A DNA stretch of 64,000 nt from Candidatus Mycobacterium methanotrophicum (lineage in GTDB: Bacteria; Actinomycetota; Actinomycetes; Mycobacteriales; Mycobacteriaceae), in contig NZ_CP097320.1 of assembly GCF_023515995.1 (NCBI RefSeq), positions 2,790,001 to 2,854,000 of the forward strand, read 5' to 3'. Position 1 is the stretch's first letter. The number at the start of each line of letters is the position of its first letter. This document shows, piece after piece, positions 37,777-45,208 of this stretch. Below the pieces are notes generated by a model. That model did not search any database and had not been told where the DNA came from. It was given only the letters and a program-made list of their open reading frames with translations. Both the position numbers and the translations under genes were made by a program.

Positions 37777-39434
37777 ATTCGCTCCGGAGCCCGGACGCCA
37801 AGGATCGCCAACCCATTGGCGATCACCTGGCGGGTGGCCTGGCACAGCGCCAGACGGGCGGTGTGCAATTCGTTGGGCTCTTCGTCGCCCTGCGGCAAGA
37901 CCCTGCACGTGTCGTAGAACCGGTGGTAGTCGCCCGCCAGGTCTTCCAGGTAGCGGCATACGCGATGCGGTTCGCGTAGTGACGCAGCAGATTTGAGCAC
38001 GCGCGGGAACTCGCCGAGAGTACGGACCAGCGTGCCCTCCTTGTCGTGGGTGAGCAGCTCGAGGTGGCTGGTGTCGGGGATCAGACCGAGTTCGGCAGCG
38101 CTGCGGGCCAGCGCACAAAGTCTGGCATGGGCGTATTGCACGTAGTAGACCGGGTTTTCGTTGGACGCCGACGACCACAGCGCCAAGTCGATGTCGATCG
38201 GGGTATCCACCGACGAACGGATCAGGCTGTAGCGAGCGGCGTCAACGCCGATCGCCTCGACCAAGTCGTCGAGCGTGATCACGGTGCCCGCACGCTTGCT
38301 CATCCTCACCGGCTGACCGTCGCGGACCAAGTTGACCATCTGGCCGATCAGCACCTCGACTCCTGCCGGGTCATCGCCGAACGCGGCGGCAGCAGCCTTC
38401 AGCCGGGAGATGTAGCCGTGGTGGTCGGCGCCGAGCATGTAGATGCACAGGTCGAAGCCGCGCTGCCGCTTGTCCAGGTAATACGCCAGATCACCGGCGA
38501 TGTAGGCGGGTTTGCCGTCGCTTTTGATCACAACCCGGTCTTTGTCGTCACCAAAAGCGCTGGTACGCAACCAGGTTGCGCCGTCCTTCTCGTAGATGTT
38601 GCCGTTCTCGCGCAGCCGGGCAATCGCCTGCTCAACCCGGCCGCTGCTGTGCATCGATTCTTCGTGGGTGTAGACGTCGAAATCGGTGCCGAACTCGTGC
38701 AGAGACGACTTGATATGCGCGAACATCAAATCGACGCCGATCTTCCGGAAAGTTTCGTGCTGCTCGGCCTCGGGGCGGCGCAGCGCATCGGGTGCCTGCT
38801 GCAACACTTGCGTGGCGATGTCGGCGATGTAGCTGCCCGCGTAGCCGTCTTGCGGGGTGGGCCCGCCCTTGGCCGCGGCGATCAGCGAGTTGGAGAACCG
38901 GTCGATTTGGGCGCCGTGGTCGTTGAAGTAGTACTCACGTACCACGTCGGCGCCCTGGGCCGACAGTAACCGGCCCAGCGCGTCGCCGACGGCGGCCCAG
39001 CGGGTTCCGCCGATATGGATCGGCCCGGTCGGGTTGGCCGAGACGAACTCGAGGTTGATCTTGTGCCCGGCCTGCGTGTCGGAGTTGCCGTAGGTTTGGC
39101 CGGCATCGATGACGTTGTTGATGATGATGCCCTGCGCCGAGGCGTCCAGGCGCAGGTTGATGAAGCCGGGTCCGGCCACCTCCGCCGAGGCGATGCCGTC
39201 GGCCTGAGCCAGCGCCTCTGCCAGCCATCCGGCCAGTTCACGGGGATTGACGCCGACCTTTTTACCGAGCTGCAGCGCCAGGTTGCTGGCATAGTCGCCG
39301 TGCTCGGGGTTGCGCGGCCGCTCGACCGTGACCGTCGGCGGCAGCGCGGCGGTGTCGAGGCCGTGCTCGCTCAGCACCGCGGTCGCGGTGGCCCTGAGCA
39401 GCTCGGCCAGGTCGGCGGGGTTCACGCAGGCCAT
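37773..39434 (-). CDS. argS: Arginyl-tRNA synthetase
   Basis: A 553-residue class I synthetase charging tRNA-Arg. The HIGH-like motif appears as PIHIGGTRW, and the KMSKS equivalent as [10 protein letters not shown]. The N-terminal Add-1 and C-terminal DALR anticodon-binding domains are full length. It is the first gene of argS-lysA-thrA-thrC-thrB and lies divergent from a tRNA-Arg gene 105 bases away. Confidence 0.97.
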   Translation of the reverse strand: MACVNPADLAELLRATATAVLSEHGLDTAALPPTVTVERPRNPEHGDYASNLALQLGKKVGVNPRELAGWLAEALAQADGIASAEVAGPGFINLRLDASAQGIIINNVIDAGQTYGNSDTQAGHKINLEFVSANPTGPIHIGGTRWAAVGDALGRLLSAQGADVVREYYFNDHGAQIDRFSNSLIAAAKGGPTPQDGYAGSYIADIATQVLQQAPDALRRPEAEQHETFRKIGVDLMFAHIKSSLHEFGTDFDVYTHEESMHSSGRVEQAIARLRENGNIYEKDGATWLRTSAFGDDKDRVVIKSDGKPAYIAGDLAYYLDKRQRGFDLCIYMLGADHHGYISRLKAAAAAFGDDPAGVEVLIGQMVNLVRDGQPVRMSKRAGTVITLDDLVEAIGVDAARYSLIRSSVDTPIDIDLALWSSASNENPVYYVQYAHARLCALARSAAELGLIPDTSHLELLTHDKEGTLVRTLGEFPRVLKSAASLREPHRVCRYLEDLAGDYHRFYDTCRVLPQGDEEPNELHTARLALCQATRQVIANGLAILGVRAPERM

Positions 39435-39538
39435 CCTATTGGCTGAGGTCCCCCGGCCCCGAATCCATTCCGGTGCTCAGCCAGCCGCCGTGGTGCGTTA
39501 GTATGTCGTGGCCCGCTGGCGCAGCATTTCTCGCGTGC

Positions 39539-39611
39539 GCCCCCGTAGCTCAGGGGATAGAGCGTCTGCCTCCGGAGCAGAAGGCCGCAGGTTCGAATCC
39601 TGCCGGGGGCA
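39539..39611 (+). tRNA. tRNA-Arg (anticodon CCG)
   Basis: A 73-base cloverleaf: acceptor stem GCCCCCG pairs with CGGGGGC, followed by discriminator A; the D arm is AGCTCAGGGGATAGAGC; the anticodon loop reads CTCCGGA with anticodon CCG; the T arm contains GTTCGAATC. CCA is not encoded. The 3' part (39592-39612) is the left copy of the 21-bp repeat that bounds the integrated element, so integration has rebuilt the tRNA 3' end. Confidence 0.96.
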
Positions 39612-39612
39612 C
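39592..39612 (+). repeat. Left attachment site (attL) in tRNA-Arg
   Basis: 21 bases starting TTCGAATCC and ending GGGGGCAC, identical to 45095-45115. It covers the T-loop, T-stem, acceptor stem and discriminator of the tRNA. Confidence 0.92.
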
Positions 39613-39755
39613 TAGTCTATATCGCCAGCTCAAGGGCCATTTTCAGTCGTTTTCGGTCGGTGGCCCGTGCGATCTCTGTGTGATCTTCTGTAGCGCGTGT
39701 CATCGCTAGCCAGCGGGTTTGTCCGTGTCGGCGAATGTGCACCTACCCTGAGACT

Positions 39756-40055
39756 GTGAACGTCAATCGCCCAGTCCTCGCCGCGACGGCGGCGGCAACA
39801 GTACTCTTGCTGTCCACTGGCACCGCACGCGCCGACCAGGACAGTTACCTCGCCCAGATCCGCGCCGATGGCGTCACGGTCGAGGGCCAGGACATCGCGG
39901 ATACCGTCTCTACCGGGTACATGATCTGCGGATGGAAGGCCGAGGGCACTTCCGAGCAGGATGCCGTTTCGCGGATTCTGAGCATGGACCCGAGCAACAA
40001 CCCGCAACGAATCCAATTGCTAGTTCACGGGGCATACTCGCAGCTTTGCCCGTGA
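39756..40055 (+). CDS. Secreted DUF732-family protein (element cargo)
   Basis: A 99-residue exported protein. A signal peptide (PVLAATAAATVLLLSTGTARA) ends before DQDSYLAQIRADGV, the usual first motif of mature DUF732 proteins; the two cysteines (YMICGWK and SQLCP) are positioned as in the family. GTG 39756 gives the cleaner signal peptide; ATG 39735 would add seven residues. It is the first gene inside the integrated element. It may be cargo, or a chromosomal gene that happened to lie next to the tRNA and was caught by an earlier integration. Confidence 0.75.
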   Translation: MNVNRPVLAATAAATVLLLSTGTARADQDSYLAQIRADGVTVEGQDIADTVSTGYMICGWKAEGTSEQDAVSRILSMDPSNNPQRIQLLVHGAYSQLCP

Positions 40056-40080
40056 ATATGGTTGGCGGAGTAGGCATTTC

Positions 40081-40344
40081 GTGACCGACTGGTACGAACC
40101 CCGCGAGTGGTCCGAGGTCGGACGCCTCGTGCGGTCGACCGGCGGTCAGTGGATGGTGCGGCCACCGCAGCGATGCGGCAACGGCCATCCGATCACACCC
40201 GGCCACGTCCTGGTCGGCAGCACCGCCTGTAGCTGCGGTGAGCGCCGCCACCTGACCTGGCTGTGCGACTGCGGCGACACCAGCTACGGCCCGGCGTTGG
40301 GCCTGGACTGCAACGTTCTCAACGGCCCCGCCGCTGTCCGGTAG
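40081..40344 (+). CDS. Small Cys/His-rich hypothetical protein
   Basis: An 87-residue protein of unknown function starting at GTG 40081. It has a zinc-ribbon-like spread of cysteines and histidines: RCGNGH, ACSCGERRH and CDCGD. It is 26 bases after the DUF732 gene. I do not recognise it beyond a resemblance to uncharacterised mycobacterial proteins. It probably binds a metal. Confidence 0.6.
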   Translation: MTDWYEPREWSEVGRLVRSTGGQWMVRPPQRCGNGHPITPGHVLVGSTACSCGERRHLTWLCDCGDTSYGPALGLDCNVLNGPAAVR

Positions 40345-40412
40345 GGGATGATTTCGGCCCCGTCCGGCGTTGTACCAGGTGGAGGGGTTTTCACGGAGGA
40401 GGAGGTGCCGAG

Positions 40413-40664
40413 ATGGCGCTGTTCTACTCGGACGGCGGACCTGGCCCAGCCATGAACCTGGTTCGGATCGACGCGCCACCCGGTGGCGAGTTCAGGGCAT
40501 GGGTGACCGCTCCGGCGCAGACCTGGTCTCCGCAGGGCGGCTGGACTCCGTTCCCGCATGCGCAGGCTGACATCATGTACCTGGGCGAATACTTCCTGGT
40601 CGACGCCAGCGAAGTGCCGAAAATCCAACAGGGCATGAGTGATTGGCTTGAGGCTCACCGATGA
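40413..40664 (+). CDS. Hypothetical protein
   Basis: An 83-residue protein of unknown function. ATG 40413 is preceded by GGAGGAGGTG, a very strong ribosome binding site, and was chosen over the longer open frame for that reason. Trp-rich segments (FRAWVTAPAQTWSPQGGWTP) and a C-terminal helix (PKIQQGMSDWLEAHR) are visible. It overlaps the next small gene by 4 bases (ATGA), so the two are translated together. Confidence 0.65.
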   Translation: MALFYSDGGPGPAMNLVRIDAPPGGEFRAWVTAPAQTWSPQGGWTPFPHAQADIMYLGEYFLVDASEVPKIQQGMSDWLEAHR

Positions 40665-40834
40665 GCGTGAGCTATCAGTCCGAGCTGAAAGGTACTGTCC
40701 GGCAGTCGTTTTCGAACCCGTACGACGCGATGGCCGACCTCATCGGCACCGAAGGCGAAGCCGACGTGTACGTGATCGTCGGCGGCAGCCGCGAGCGTCT
40801 GCTGCACCGCGACGCGGAGGGGATCATCCGCTAG
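40661..40834 (+). CDS. 57-residue hypothetical protein
   Basis: A very short gene. It starts at ATG 40661 inside the stop of the preceding gene and ends with TAG at 40834. The product begins MSVSYQSELKGTVRQSF and ends in RLLHRDAEGIIR. No family is recognised. The ATGA overlap and the normal codon usage argue that it is translated. It is convergent with the winged-helix gene 48 bases away. Confidence 0.55.
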   Translation: MSVSYQSELKGTVRQSFSNPYDAMADLIGTEGEADVYVIVGGSRERLLHRDAEGIIR

Positions 40835-40881
40835 CCCCGTCAACCCGGCTATGTCGCGTAACCGCCGACGCCAGATTTCGC

Positions 40882-41709
40882 TCATGCTGTCCGCCTGCCT
40901 TTGCCTTCGTGAGTACATAGGATGTTGGTCGCGCCGCCGTCATCGCCGTAGAGCCACCCGGCCTCGTCGCACAGAGAGCACGCATCCCGAACTGCGTTCC
41001 GTGCGCGAACCGCCTCGCGTTGGCTCTCCGCTGTCCTGGCCTGTTCTTGTTCTTGCCACTCGCGCCAGCGCTTGCACGGTCGGCAAGGCTCGTCGTGGTT
41101 CGGTCCGTCAGGATGCTTGGAGCAAATGGGTGGGGGCCGGTGTGAATCGGCAGCCGGGACTAGCTTCGACGCTGGACCCTTCTCCTTTAGAGAACTGTGT
41201 AAAGAACTGTTATTCCTTATGTAACCGTCAATTTGACGGGTGACTCTGGTGAATTTGACGGGTGACTCTGCCGAGTCAGTAGTCATATTGACGGGTGACT
41301 TTTGAGAGTCAGTAGTCAATTTGACGGGTGACTCTGGCAGAGTCAGACGCAGTTCGTCGGCACCGTGACAGCCAGTTCCTGACTTTCGGCGTCGGCTCAT
41401 GGCGAGGTATCCGAGATCTTTTCCGCGCTTCATAGCTCGATAGACCGTGCTCTCCGAGACGCCGCAGCGCTCGGCCAGAGTGTCCTGACGAACGCGGAAA
41501 GTGTTGCCGCCGGTCATCACACTGAAGACGGCGACGTATGCGAGCACCGCCTTCTCCCCATCTTTGAACTCCGGTTGGCCGTAAACCGTTCTGAGCCAAT
41601 CGAACTTGGTGAAATGTCCTGTATCATTCTGGTAGTCATGCTGGCTGGCTGACTTTCTGGTAGATCGCCCCTCGCCACTCTCTGCGGGGGGCGCTTCCAT
41701 TTTCGACAT
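40882..41709 (-). CDS. Winged-helix protein, possible replication initiator of the element
   Basis: A 275-residue protein. The first about 110 residues form a helix-turn-helix domain (FKDGEKAVLAYVAVFS, then LAERCGVSESTVYRAMKRGKDLGYLA), as in phage and plasmid replication or regulatory proteins. Residues 120-160 are low complexity and lie over the DNA repeat array (41233-41333). The C-terminus has two Cys clusters (CSKHPDGPNHDEPCRPC and CSLCDEAGWLYG) that may bind zinc. A winged-helix initiator whose own gene carries iterons would resemble lambda O and its origin; that role is inference. Alternatively it is a transcriptional regulator. It lies 112 bases after the endonuclease gene on the same strand. 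Confidence 0.7.
   Translation of the reverse strand: MSKMEAPPAESGEGRSTRKSASQHDYQNDTGHFTKFDWLRTVYGQPEFKDGEKAVLAYVAVFSVMTGGNTFRVRQDTLAERCGVSESTVYRAMKRGKDLGYLAMSRRRKSGTGCHGADELRLTLPESPVKLTTDSQKSPVNMTTDSAESPVKFTRVTRQIDGYIRNNSSLHSSLKEKGPASKLVPAADSHRPPPICSKHPDGPNHDEPCRPCKRWREWQEQEQARTAESQREAVRARNAVRDACSLCDEAGWLYGDDGGATNILCTHEGKGRRTA
41233..41333. repeat. Four iteron-like direct repeats, possible replication origin
   Basis: TTGACGGGTGACT occurs at 41233-41245, 41255-41267, 41288-41300 and 41321-41333. Start-to-start distances are 22, 33 and 33 bases, all multiples of 11. The three right-hand units are followed by small inverted repeats (for example GACTCTGGCAGAGTC). The first copy is in a different reading frame from the other three, so the conservation is of DNA and not of protein. 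Confidence 0.85.
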
Positions 41710-41821
41710 GGCCGTCCTGTCGGGTCTGGCACTTCGACTCCTCTCTCAATCGAGATGCGTTGGGCTGGTTCGCGTTTGGGTTCCACGCCGGAAGTTATTC
41801 ACGCGTGAATAACTTGGATGT

Positions 41822-42259
41822 TCAGATTCGCAGCTCCACGGTGTGCTTGAACTGGCCGCGAATCGCTGTCATGCGTGTCTCGGCCTGGTGCAGTGACCGG
41901 GTCAGTTCCGCTCGCCTGGCCTCTAGTTCATCAAGTTCGGCTAGCCATTCCGAATTGCGGTTCAGGAAGCGTTGTTTCGCGATTTCCACCATCTTGTCGG
42001 CCTGCGGAGTTTTCAGGTATTCCGCCGCGCTGGTTGCCCAGCTCACGGTGAGCCGTTCGACACTGCCCAGCCTGACGTTGCAGGACTGGCAGAGAATGCC
42101 GCGCACCATGCCTGTCTCGTGGTCGTGGTCGACTACGAGGCTTTCGGTCGCTTGGCATATCGCGCAGGACCCGCCTTCCGCCAGTGCGCGCTTCTCGTCG
42201 CCGGTGAGCGCCTTGTAGACCAGGCCGTCGATGTCTCGGATGACTAACGTTGTCATCAT
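41822..42259 (-). CDS. Endonuclease VII-like (HNH-type) nuclease
   Basis: A 145-residue protein with the recombination endonuclease VII signature: CAIC at residues 32-35, DHDHETGMVRGILC around 44-57 and CQSCN at 57-61, giving a Cys4 zinc site next to the His-Asp catalytic segment. T4 endonuclease VII resolves branched DNA, and many phages carry short relatives. Here it may process recombination or replication intermediates of the element. The N-terminal 30 residues and a charged C-terminal helix have no assigned role. It follows the excisionase-like gene by 12 bases. Confidence 0.8.
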   Translation of the reverse strand: MMTTLVIRDIDGLVYKALTGDEKRALAEGGSCAICQATESLVVDHDHETGMVRGILCQSCNVRLGSVERLTVSWATSAAEYLKTPQADKMVEIAKQRFLNRNSEWLAELDELEARRAELTRSLHQAETRMTAIRGQFKHTVELRI

Positions 42260-42271
42260 CAGGACTTGCCC

Positions 42272-42475
42272 TTAGTCCTGGTGTGTGGGTACGAACAGGG
42301 CTTCGAGGTCGTCTAGGAGGACGTACACCTGACGGCCACCGGCCACGCGGTAGCCCTTCAGTTTTCCCTCCCTGATCCATTGGCGGGTGGTGCTGTACGG
42401 GATGCCGTACGTCGCTTGAATGTCTCTGAGCGGGATGCTCTTTCGTGCGGGTAATACTGGTTTCCTGGCGCTCAC
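42272..42475 (-). CDS. Excisionase-like DNA-binding protein
   Basis: A 67-residue winged-helix protein of the MerR/excisionase type: IPLRDIQATYGIPYSTTRQW is the helix-turn-helix and GYRVAGGRQVYVLLDDLEAL the wing and the following strand-helix. Proteins of this form in integrative elements direct the integrase towards excision. It is the first gene of a minus-strand group (excisionase, endonuclease, winged-helix protein) reading away from the control region at 42476-42764. Confidence 0.8.
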   Translation of the reverse strand: MSARKPVLPARKSIPLRDIQATYGIPYSTTRQWIREGKLKGYRVAGGRQVYVLLDDLEALFVPTHQD

Positions 42476-42764
42476 TGGTGGTTCTCCTTGGGCTTCGTTG
42501 TCGTCGCGGTTCAGCGACTATCGCCGACATTAACCGCAAGTCGCGCAACGCCTTTCGGCCCTGGGCCTGGGCCTGGGACATTGACAATGTTCGAGAGCGA
42601 ACGTCCTGGTCACAGGGTGTTTGTGGTGTTAGTCACACACAACTTGTCAGAAACGTGTTGTACAGATCTATTGCGCCACAACATCACTCAGCATCAGCTT
42701 CAGGTACGCTTGGATAGGTGAAGCTAGAACGGGTCCAGCTTCAATCAAGTAGAGGCTAGAGCCG
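42476..42764. promoter_or_regulatory. Divergent control region of the integrative element
   Basis: 289 bases between divergent excisionase and topoisomerase-like genes, with no gene of their own. Inverted repeats stand out: GTTCG-AGAG-CGAAC (42589-42602), ACAAC...GTTGT around 42639-42662, and GCTTCA (42697-42702) against TGAAGC (42719-42724), with another GCTTCA at 42738-42743. TTGACA occurs at 42581-42586, just ahead of the first inverted repeat. These are plausible operators and promoters; none can be proved from sequence. Confidence 0.6.
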
Positions 42765-43796
42765 ATGTCCACCAAGACCGACGAGCAGCGGGTTCGCCGC
42801 ATGGCAAAGCGTCAGGGAATATCCCTGGCGAAGAGTCGCGATGACAGCAGCTTCATGCTGCATGACGATGTGAACGGCGGAAGCTGGGCGGCGCAGGACG
42901 GCGGATCGTACGGACTGACCCTGGCCCAGTGCGAAGCGTGGTTGCTGCAGCGCGACCCCAGTACTGGCCGTCAAACCCGCGACTGGACCCGAATCGTGCG
43001 AGAGGCCGGGAGAATAGTCGAGGGGTACGACACATCGGTGACGTTGCGGCAATTGTTCTATCGACTGGTGAGCCGTGAGCTGATCTCCAACACGGAGAAC
43101 GACTACAACTACCTGTCGGCCAAGACCGCCGAGGCGCGGCGGCAGGGACTGTTTCCGGCGCTAGTCGATCAAACGAGCAATATCGTTGTGCCGCAGACGT
43201 TCTCGTCGCCGGATGACGCGAGGAGCTACCTCAGCAAGTCGTATTGCAGGGATCGTACTGCGGGGCAAGAGGTTTCGCTGTATCTGGGCACTGAGAAGGC
43301 CGGTTTCAAAGCGCAGCTATGGGAATCGTTCGGAGACTTCGGGATTCCGATTCTCCCGCTCGGCGGCTATGCATCGCAGACCTACGTGGACGGCATTGCC
43401 GAACACGCGGACCGTCAACGCCGACCGGCGGTGCTGATCTACGCCGGAGACTTCGACGGCTCCGGCGAGGACATTTACCGCGACTTTGTGCAACGCACCG
43501 ACTGCTGGACTGAACATCGACAAATCGCATTGACCCCTGAGCAAATCGAGGAATACCAGCTTCCGGTGCTACCGGGCAAGGAAACTGACACCAGGTCTAA
43601 GGATCATGCCCTACGCCACGGTTTCGATTCGGCGGTTCAGGTCGAGATGGACGCACTGGACCCCACGGTGCTGCGCGGCCTCTACCAGGGGGCCATTGAC
43701 GACTTTTGGGACGATGACGCCTACGATGCGGCGGTCGCGGCTGAGGATGCCGACCGCGCCGTTCTTGGGGGTCTGGTTGACCGCCAGGCCGGTTGA
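42765..43796 (+). CDS. Stand-alone Spo11/Topo VI-A-like protein (Topo mini-A type)
   Basis: A 343-residue protein. Residues about 1-65 are a small N-terminal domain of unknown role. The following region has VTLRQLFYRLVSRELI, which resembles the 5Y-CAP winged helix of Topo VI-A and Spo11, with Tyr99 as candidate nucleophile. A TOPRIM domain follows: LGTEKAGF (Glu177), a PLGGYASQTYV strand and IYAGDFDGSGEDIYRDF with Asp229 and Asp231, the expected Glu plus DxD magnesium ligands. No ATPase (GHKL) partner is encoded in the element. Single-subunit relatives have been reported from mobile elements as Topo mini-A. It may nick or relax DNA for replication or integration of the element. Assignment by motif only. 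Confidence 0.75.
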   Translation: MSTKTDEQRVRRMAKRQGISLAKSRDDSSFMLHDDVNGGSWAAQDGGSYGLTLAQCEAWLLQRDPSTGRQTRDWTRIVREAGRIVEGYDTSVTLRQLFYRLVSRELISNTENDYNYLSAKTAEARRQGLFPALVDQTSNIVVPQTFSSPDDARSYLSKSYCRDRTAGQEVSLYLGTEKAGFKAQLWESFGDFGIPILPLGGYASQTYVDGIAEHADRQRRPAVLIYAGDFDGSGEDIYRDFVQRTDCWTEHRQIALTPEQIEEYQLPVLPGKETDTRSKDHALRHGFDSAVQVEMDALDPTVLRGLYQGAIDDFWDDDAYDAAVAAEDADRAVLGGLVDRQAG

Positions 43797-43813
43797 TCCG
43801 GTTGACGTGCTTT

Positions 43814-44941
43814 CTAGCTCGGCTCGTCCTTGGCGTTGACCTTAGCCAATTCGCTTAGAGCTGCGGCGATTTCGGCGTCACGCCCAGAAACGACGCTCTG
43901 ATAGATGAGCGATGCACGCACGGTGGAGTGCCCAAGCCGTGCCATGCTCTCGGCCAGGTTACCCACCCTCGCGATTTGCGTCCCGGCGAAGTGGCGAAGA
44001 TCATGGATACGCGGTGTCTCTCGCCCAATGTCCTTGAGCGGCTTGGCGATTGCGTCGCGAAAGACCTTGTCGTTGAGGTGGCAACCTCCGCGCTGTGGCG
44101 GAAACACCAGGCCTTCTTTGCCTTTCGCGGCGAACACGTCGAGGTGGTGCTTAAGTTCGGTGCGGATGTGCGGCGGGATGACCACAGCGCGTGGCTTCCC
44201 TGACTTGGGGGTGTCAATGCGGCATTCGCCCCTGTGGGTTGCACCGCGACCCACGAACAGCACTTCGCTGTCCACATCAATGTCTTTGCGCCGCAACTCA
44301 ATCAGTTCACCCCAGCGCACACCGCACCATGCCGAGATGAGGATGGCAACCTTGAGGCGCTCAGGGACGGCGTCGGCCAGCGCCGCGACCTCGCTCACCG
44401 TGAGTATCACCGGCTCGCGCTTGCGAACCGGGTTCATCACCCGCTCTATCTGACACGGATTGACTTGCACGAGGCCATCTTTGACAGCGGTAGCCATCAC
44501 GGCATGCAACAACCCGTAGCAATGGCTGTTGCGGCGGGTGTGCTCTGTGCCCAGCGATGAGTACCAAGAGCGAACCCGGTCAGCGGTGACGTGATCTATC
44601 GGCAGCTTCCCGATGCTGTCCTTGATGTGGTGGGTCAACAGTGACTCGTACATCAGCCTCGTGCGTGCCTTCACAGGCCGGTCCTTGACCCACTGCACCG
44701 CGTAGTCGGCAAGGCTGATTACGCGGGCTGAGCGCGCCGCTGCCCGCCTGGCCGGTGGCGTCCAGGTGTCTAGCTCGATCAGCTTGCGTTCGTCGGCCAG
44801 CCAGCCCTCAGCGCGTGGCCTGGTGCTGTACGTGACCGGCGCGTTATGCCGGACCAGCTCGTGGACGTAGGACGCCTGAAAGCGACCTGACGGCAAGCGG
44901 CGGATGTGACCCCAGCCCCGGCTACCTTTGGTGCATGCCAT
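43814..44941 (-). CDS. int: Tyrosine-recombinase integrase
   Basis: A 375-residue phage-type integrase that should join the element to tRNA-Arg. The N-terminal AP2-like arm-binding and SAM-like core-binding domains (residues about 1-165) precede the catalytic domain with Arg209 (CGVRWGELIEL), His313 and Arg316 (RIHDLRHFAG), His338 (LGHSTV) and nucleophile Tyr347 (ASLIYQ). All catalytic residues are intact, so it may be active. It lies 154 bases from the right attachment site and reads away from it. Confidence 0.93.
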   Translation of the reverse strand: MACTKGSRGWGHIRRLPSGRFQASYVHELVRHNAPVTYSTRPRAEGWLADERKLIELDTWTPPARRAAARSARVISLADYAVQWVKDRPVKARTRLMYESLLTHHIKDSIGKLPIDHVTADRVRSWYSSLGTEHTRRNSHCYGLLHAVMATAVKDGLVQVNPCQIERVMNPVRKREPVILTVSEVAALADAVPERLKVAILISAWCGVRWGELIELRRKDIDVDSEVLFVGRGATHRGECRIDTPKSGKPRAVVIPPHIRTELKHHLDVFAAKGKEGLVFPPQRGGCHLNDKVFRDAIAKPLKDIGRETPRIHDLRHFAGTQIARVGNLAESMARLGHSTVRASLIYQSVVSGRDAEIAAALSELAKVNAKDEPS

Positions 44942-45094
44942 GTGTTTGCCTCTCGTGCAATCTTCGTGCTATGTCCCACAGTACCGACCATCGTTTGCCA
45001 GCAATTCTGGCGAACGGCGCAACGGCCTTAATGTGCAGGTAAGAGGCTATATTTGCAGGTGGTGGCACATGCCGGTATTTTGGAGGCCGACTAA

Positions 45095-45115
45095 TTCGAA
45101 TCCTGCCGGGGGCAC
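45095..45115 (+). repeat. Right attachment site (attR)
   Basis: An exact second copy of the 21 bases at 39592-39612. The bases to its left do not continue the tRNA, so it is a duplicated end fragment and not a second tRNA. The 93 bases to its right (45116-45208) hold no visible gene. Confidence 0.92.
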
Positions 45116-45208
45116 CAGTTCAGCGCAGATTTCTGCTGTTGATGGGCAATTTCCGGGCGATAACGATGCGATTGGGCGATCTGCTGCCGTTCGGCCTGCT
45201 CACGCAGG

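Larger units (their letters stand above)
39592..45115. mobile_element. 5.5-kb integrative element at tRNA-Arg
   Basis: The segment between two identical 21-bp copies (39592-39612 and 45095-45115) of the tRNA 3' end is 5503 bases per period. Its integrase lies at the right end, next to the right attachment site, as in many tRNA-targeted elements. Other contents are an excisionase-like protein, an endonuclease VII-like protein, a winged-helix protein whose gene contains iteron-like repeats, a Topo VI-A-like protein, three small unknown genes and a DUF732 secreted protein. No capsid, terminase, relaxase or conjugation gene was seen. It could be an integrative plasmid or a phage satellite. Confidence 0.9.

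Noticed and set aside
37777-38178. N-terminal extension of the lysA frame by 134 codons
   Set aside because: The extension mirrors argS on the same strand in another frame and shows no family resemblance; GTG 37776 with a 4-base overlap fits better.
39592-45115. Complete prophage
   Set aside because: No terminase, portal, capsid, tail or lysis gene was found in the interval, and it is only 5.5 kb.
45095-45115. Second tRNA gene at the right end of the element
   Set aside because: Only the 3' 21 bases match; the bases to the left cannot form the D or anticodon arms.
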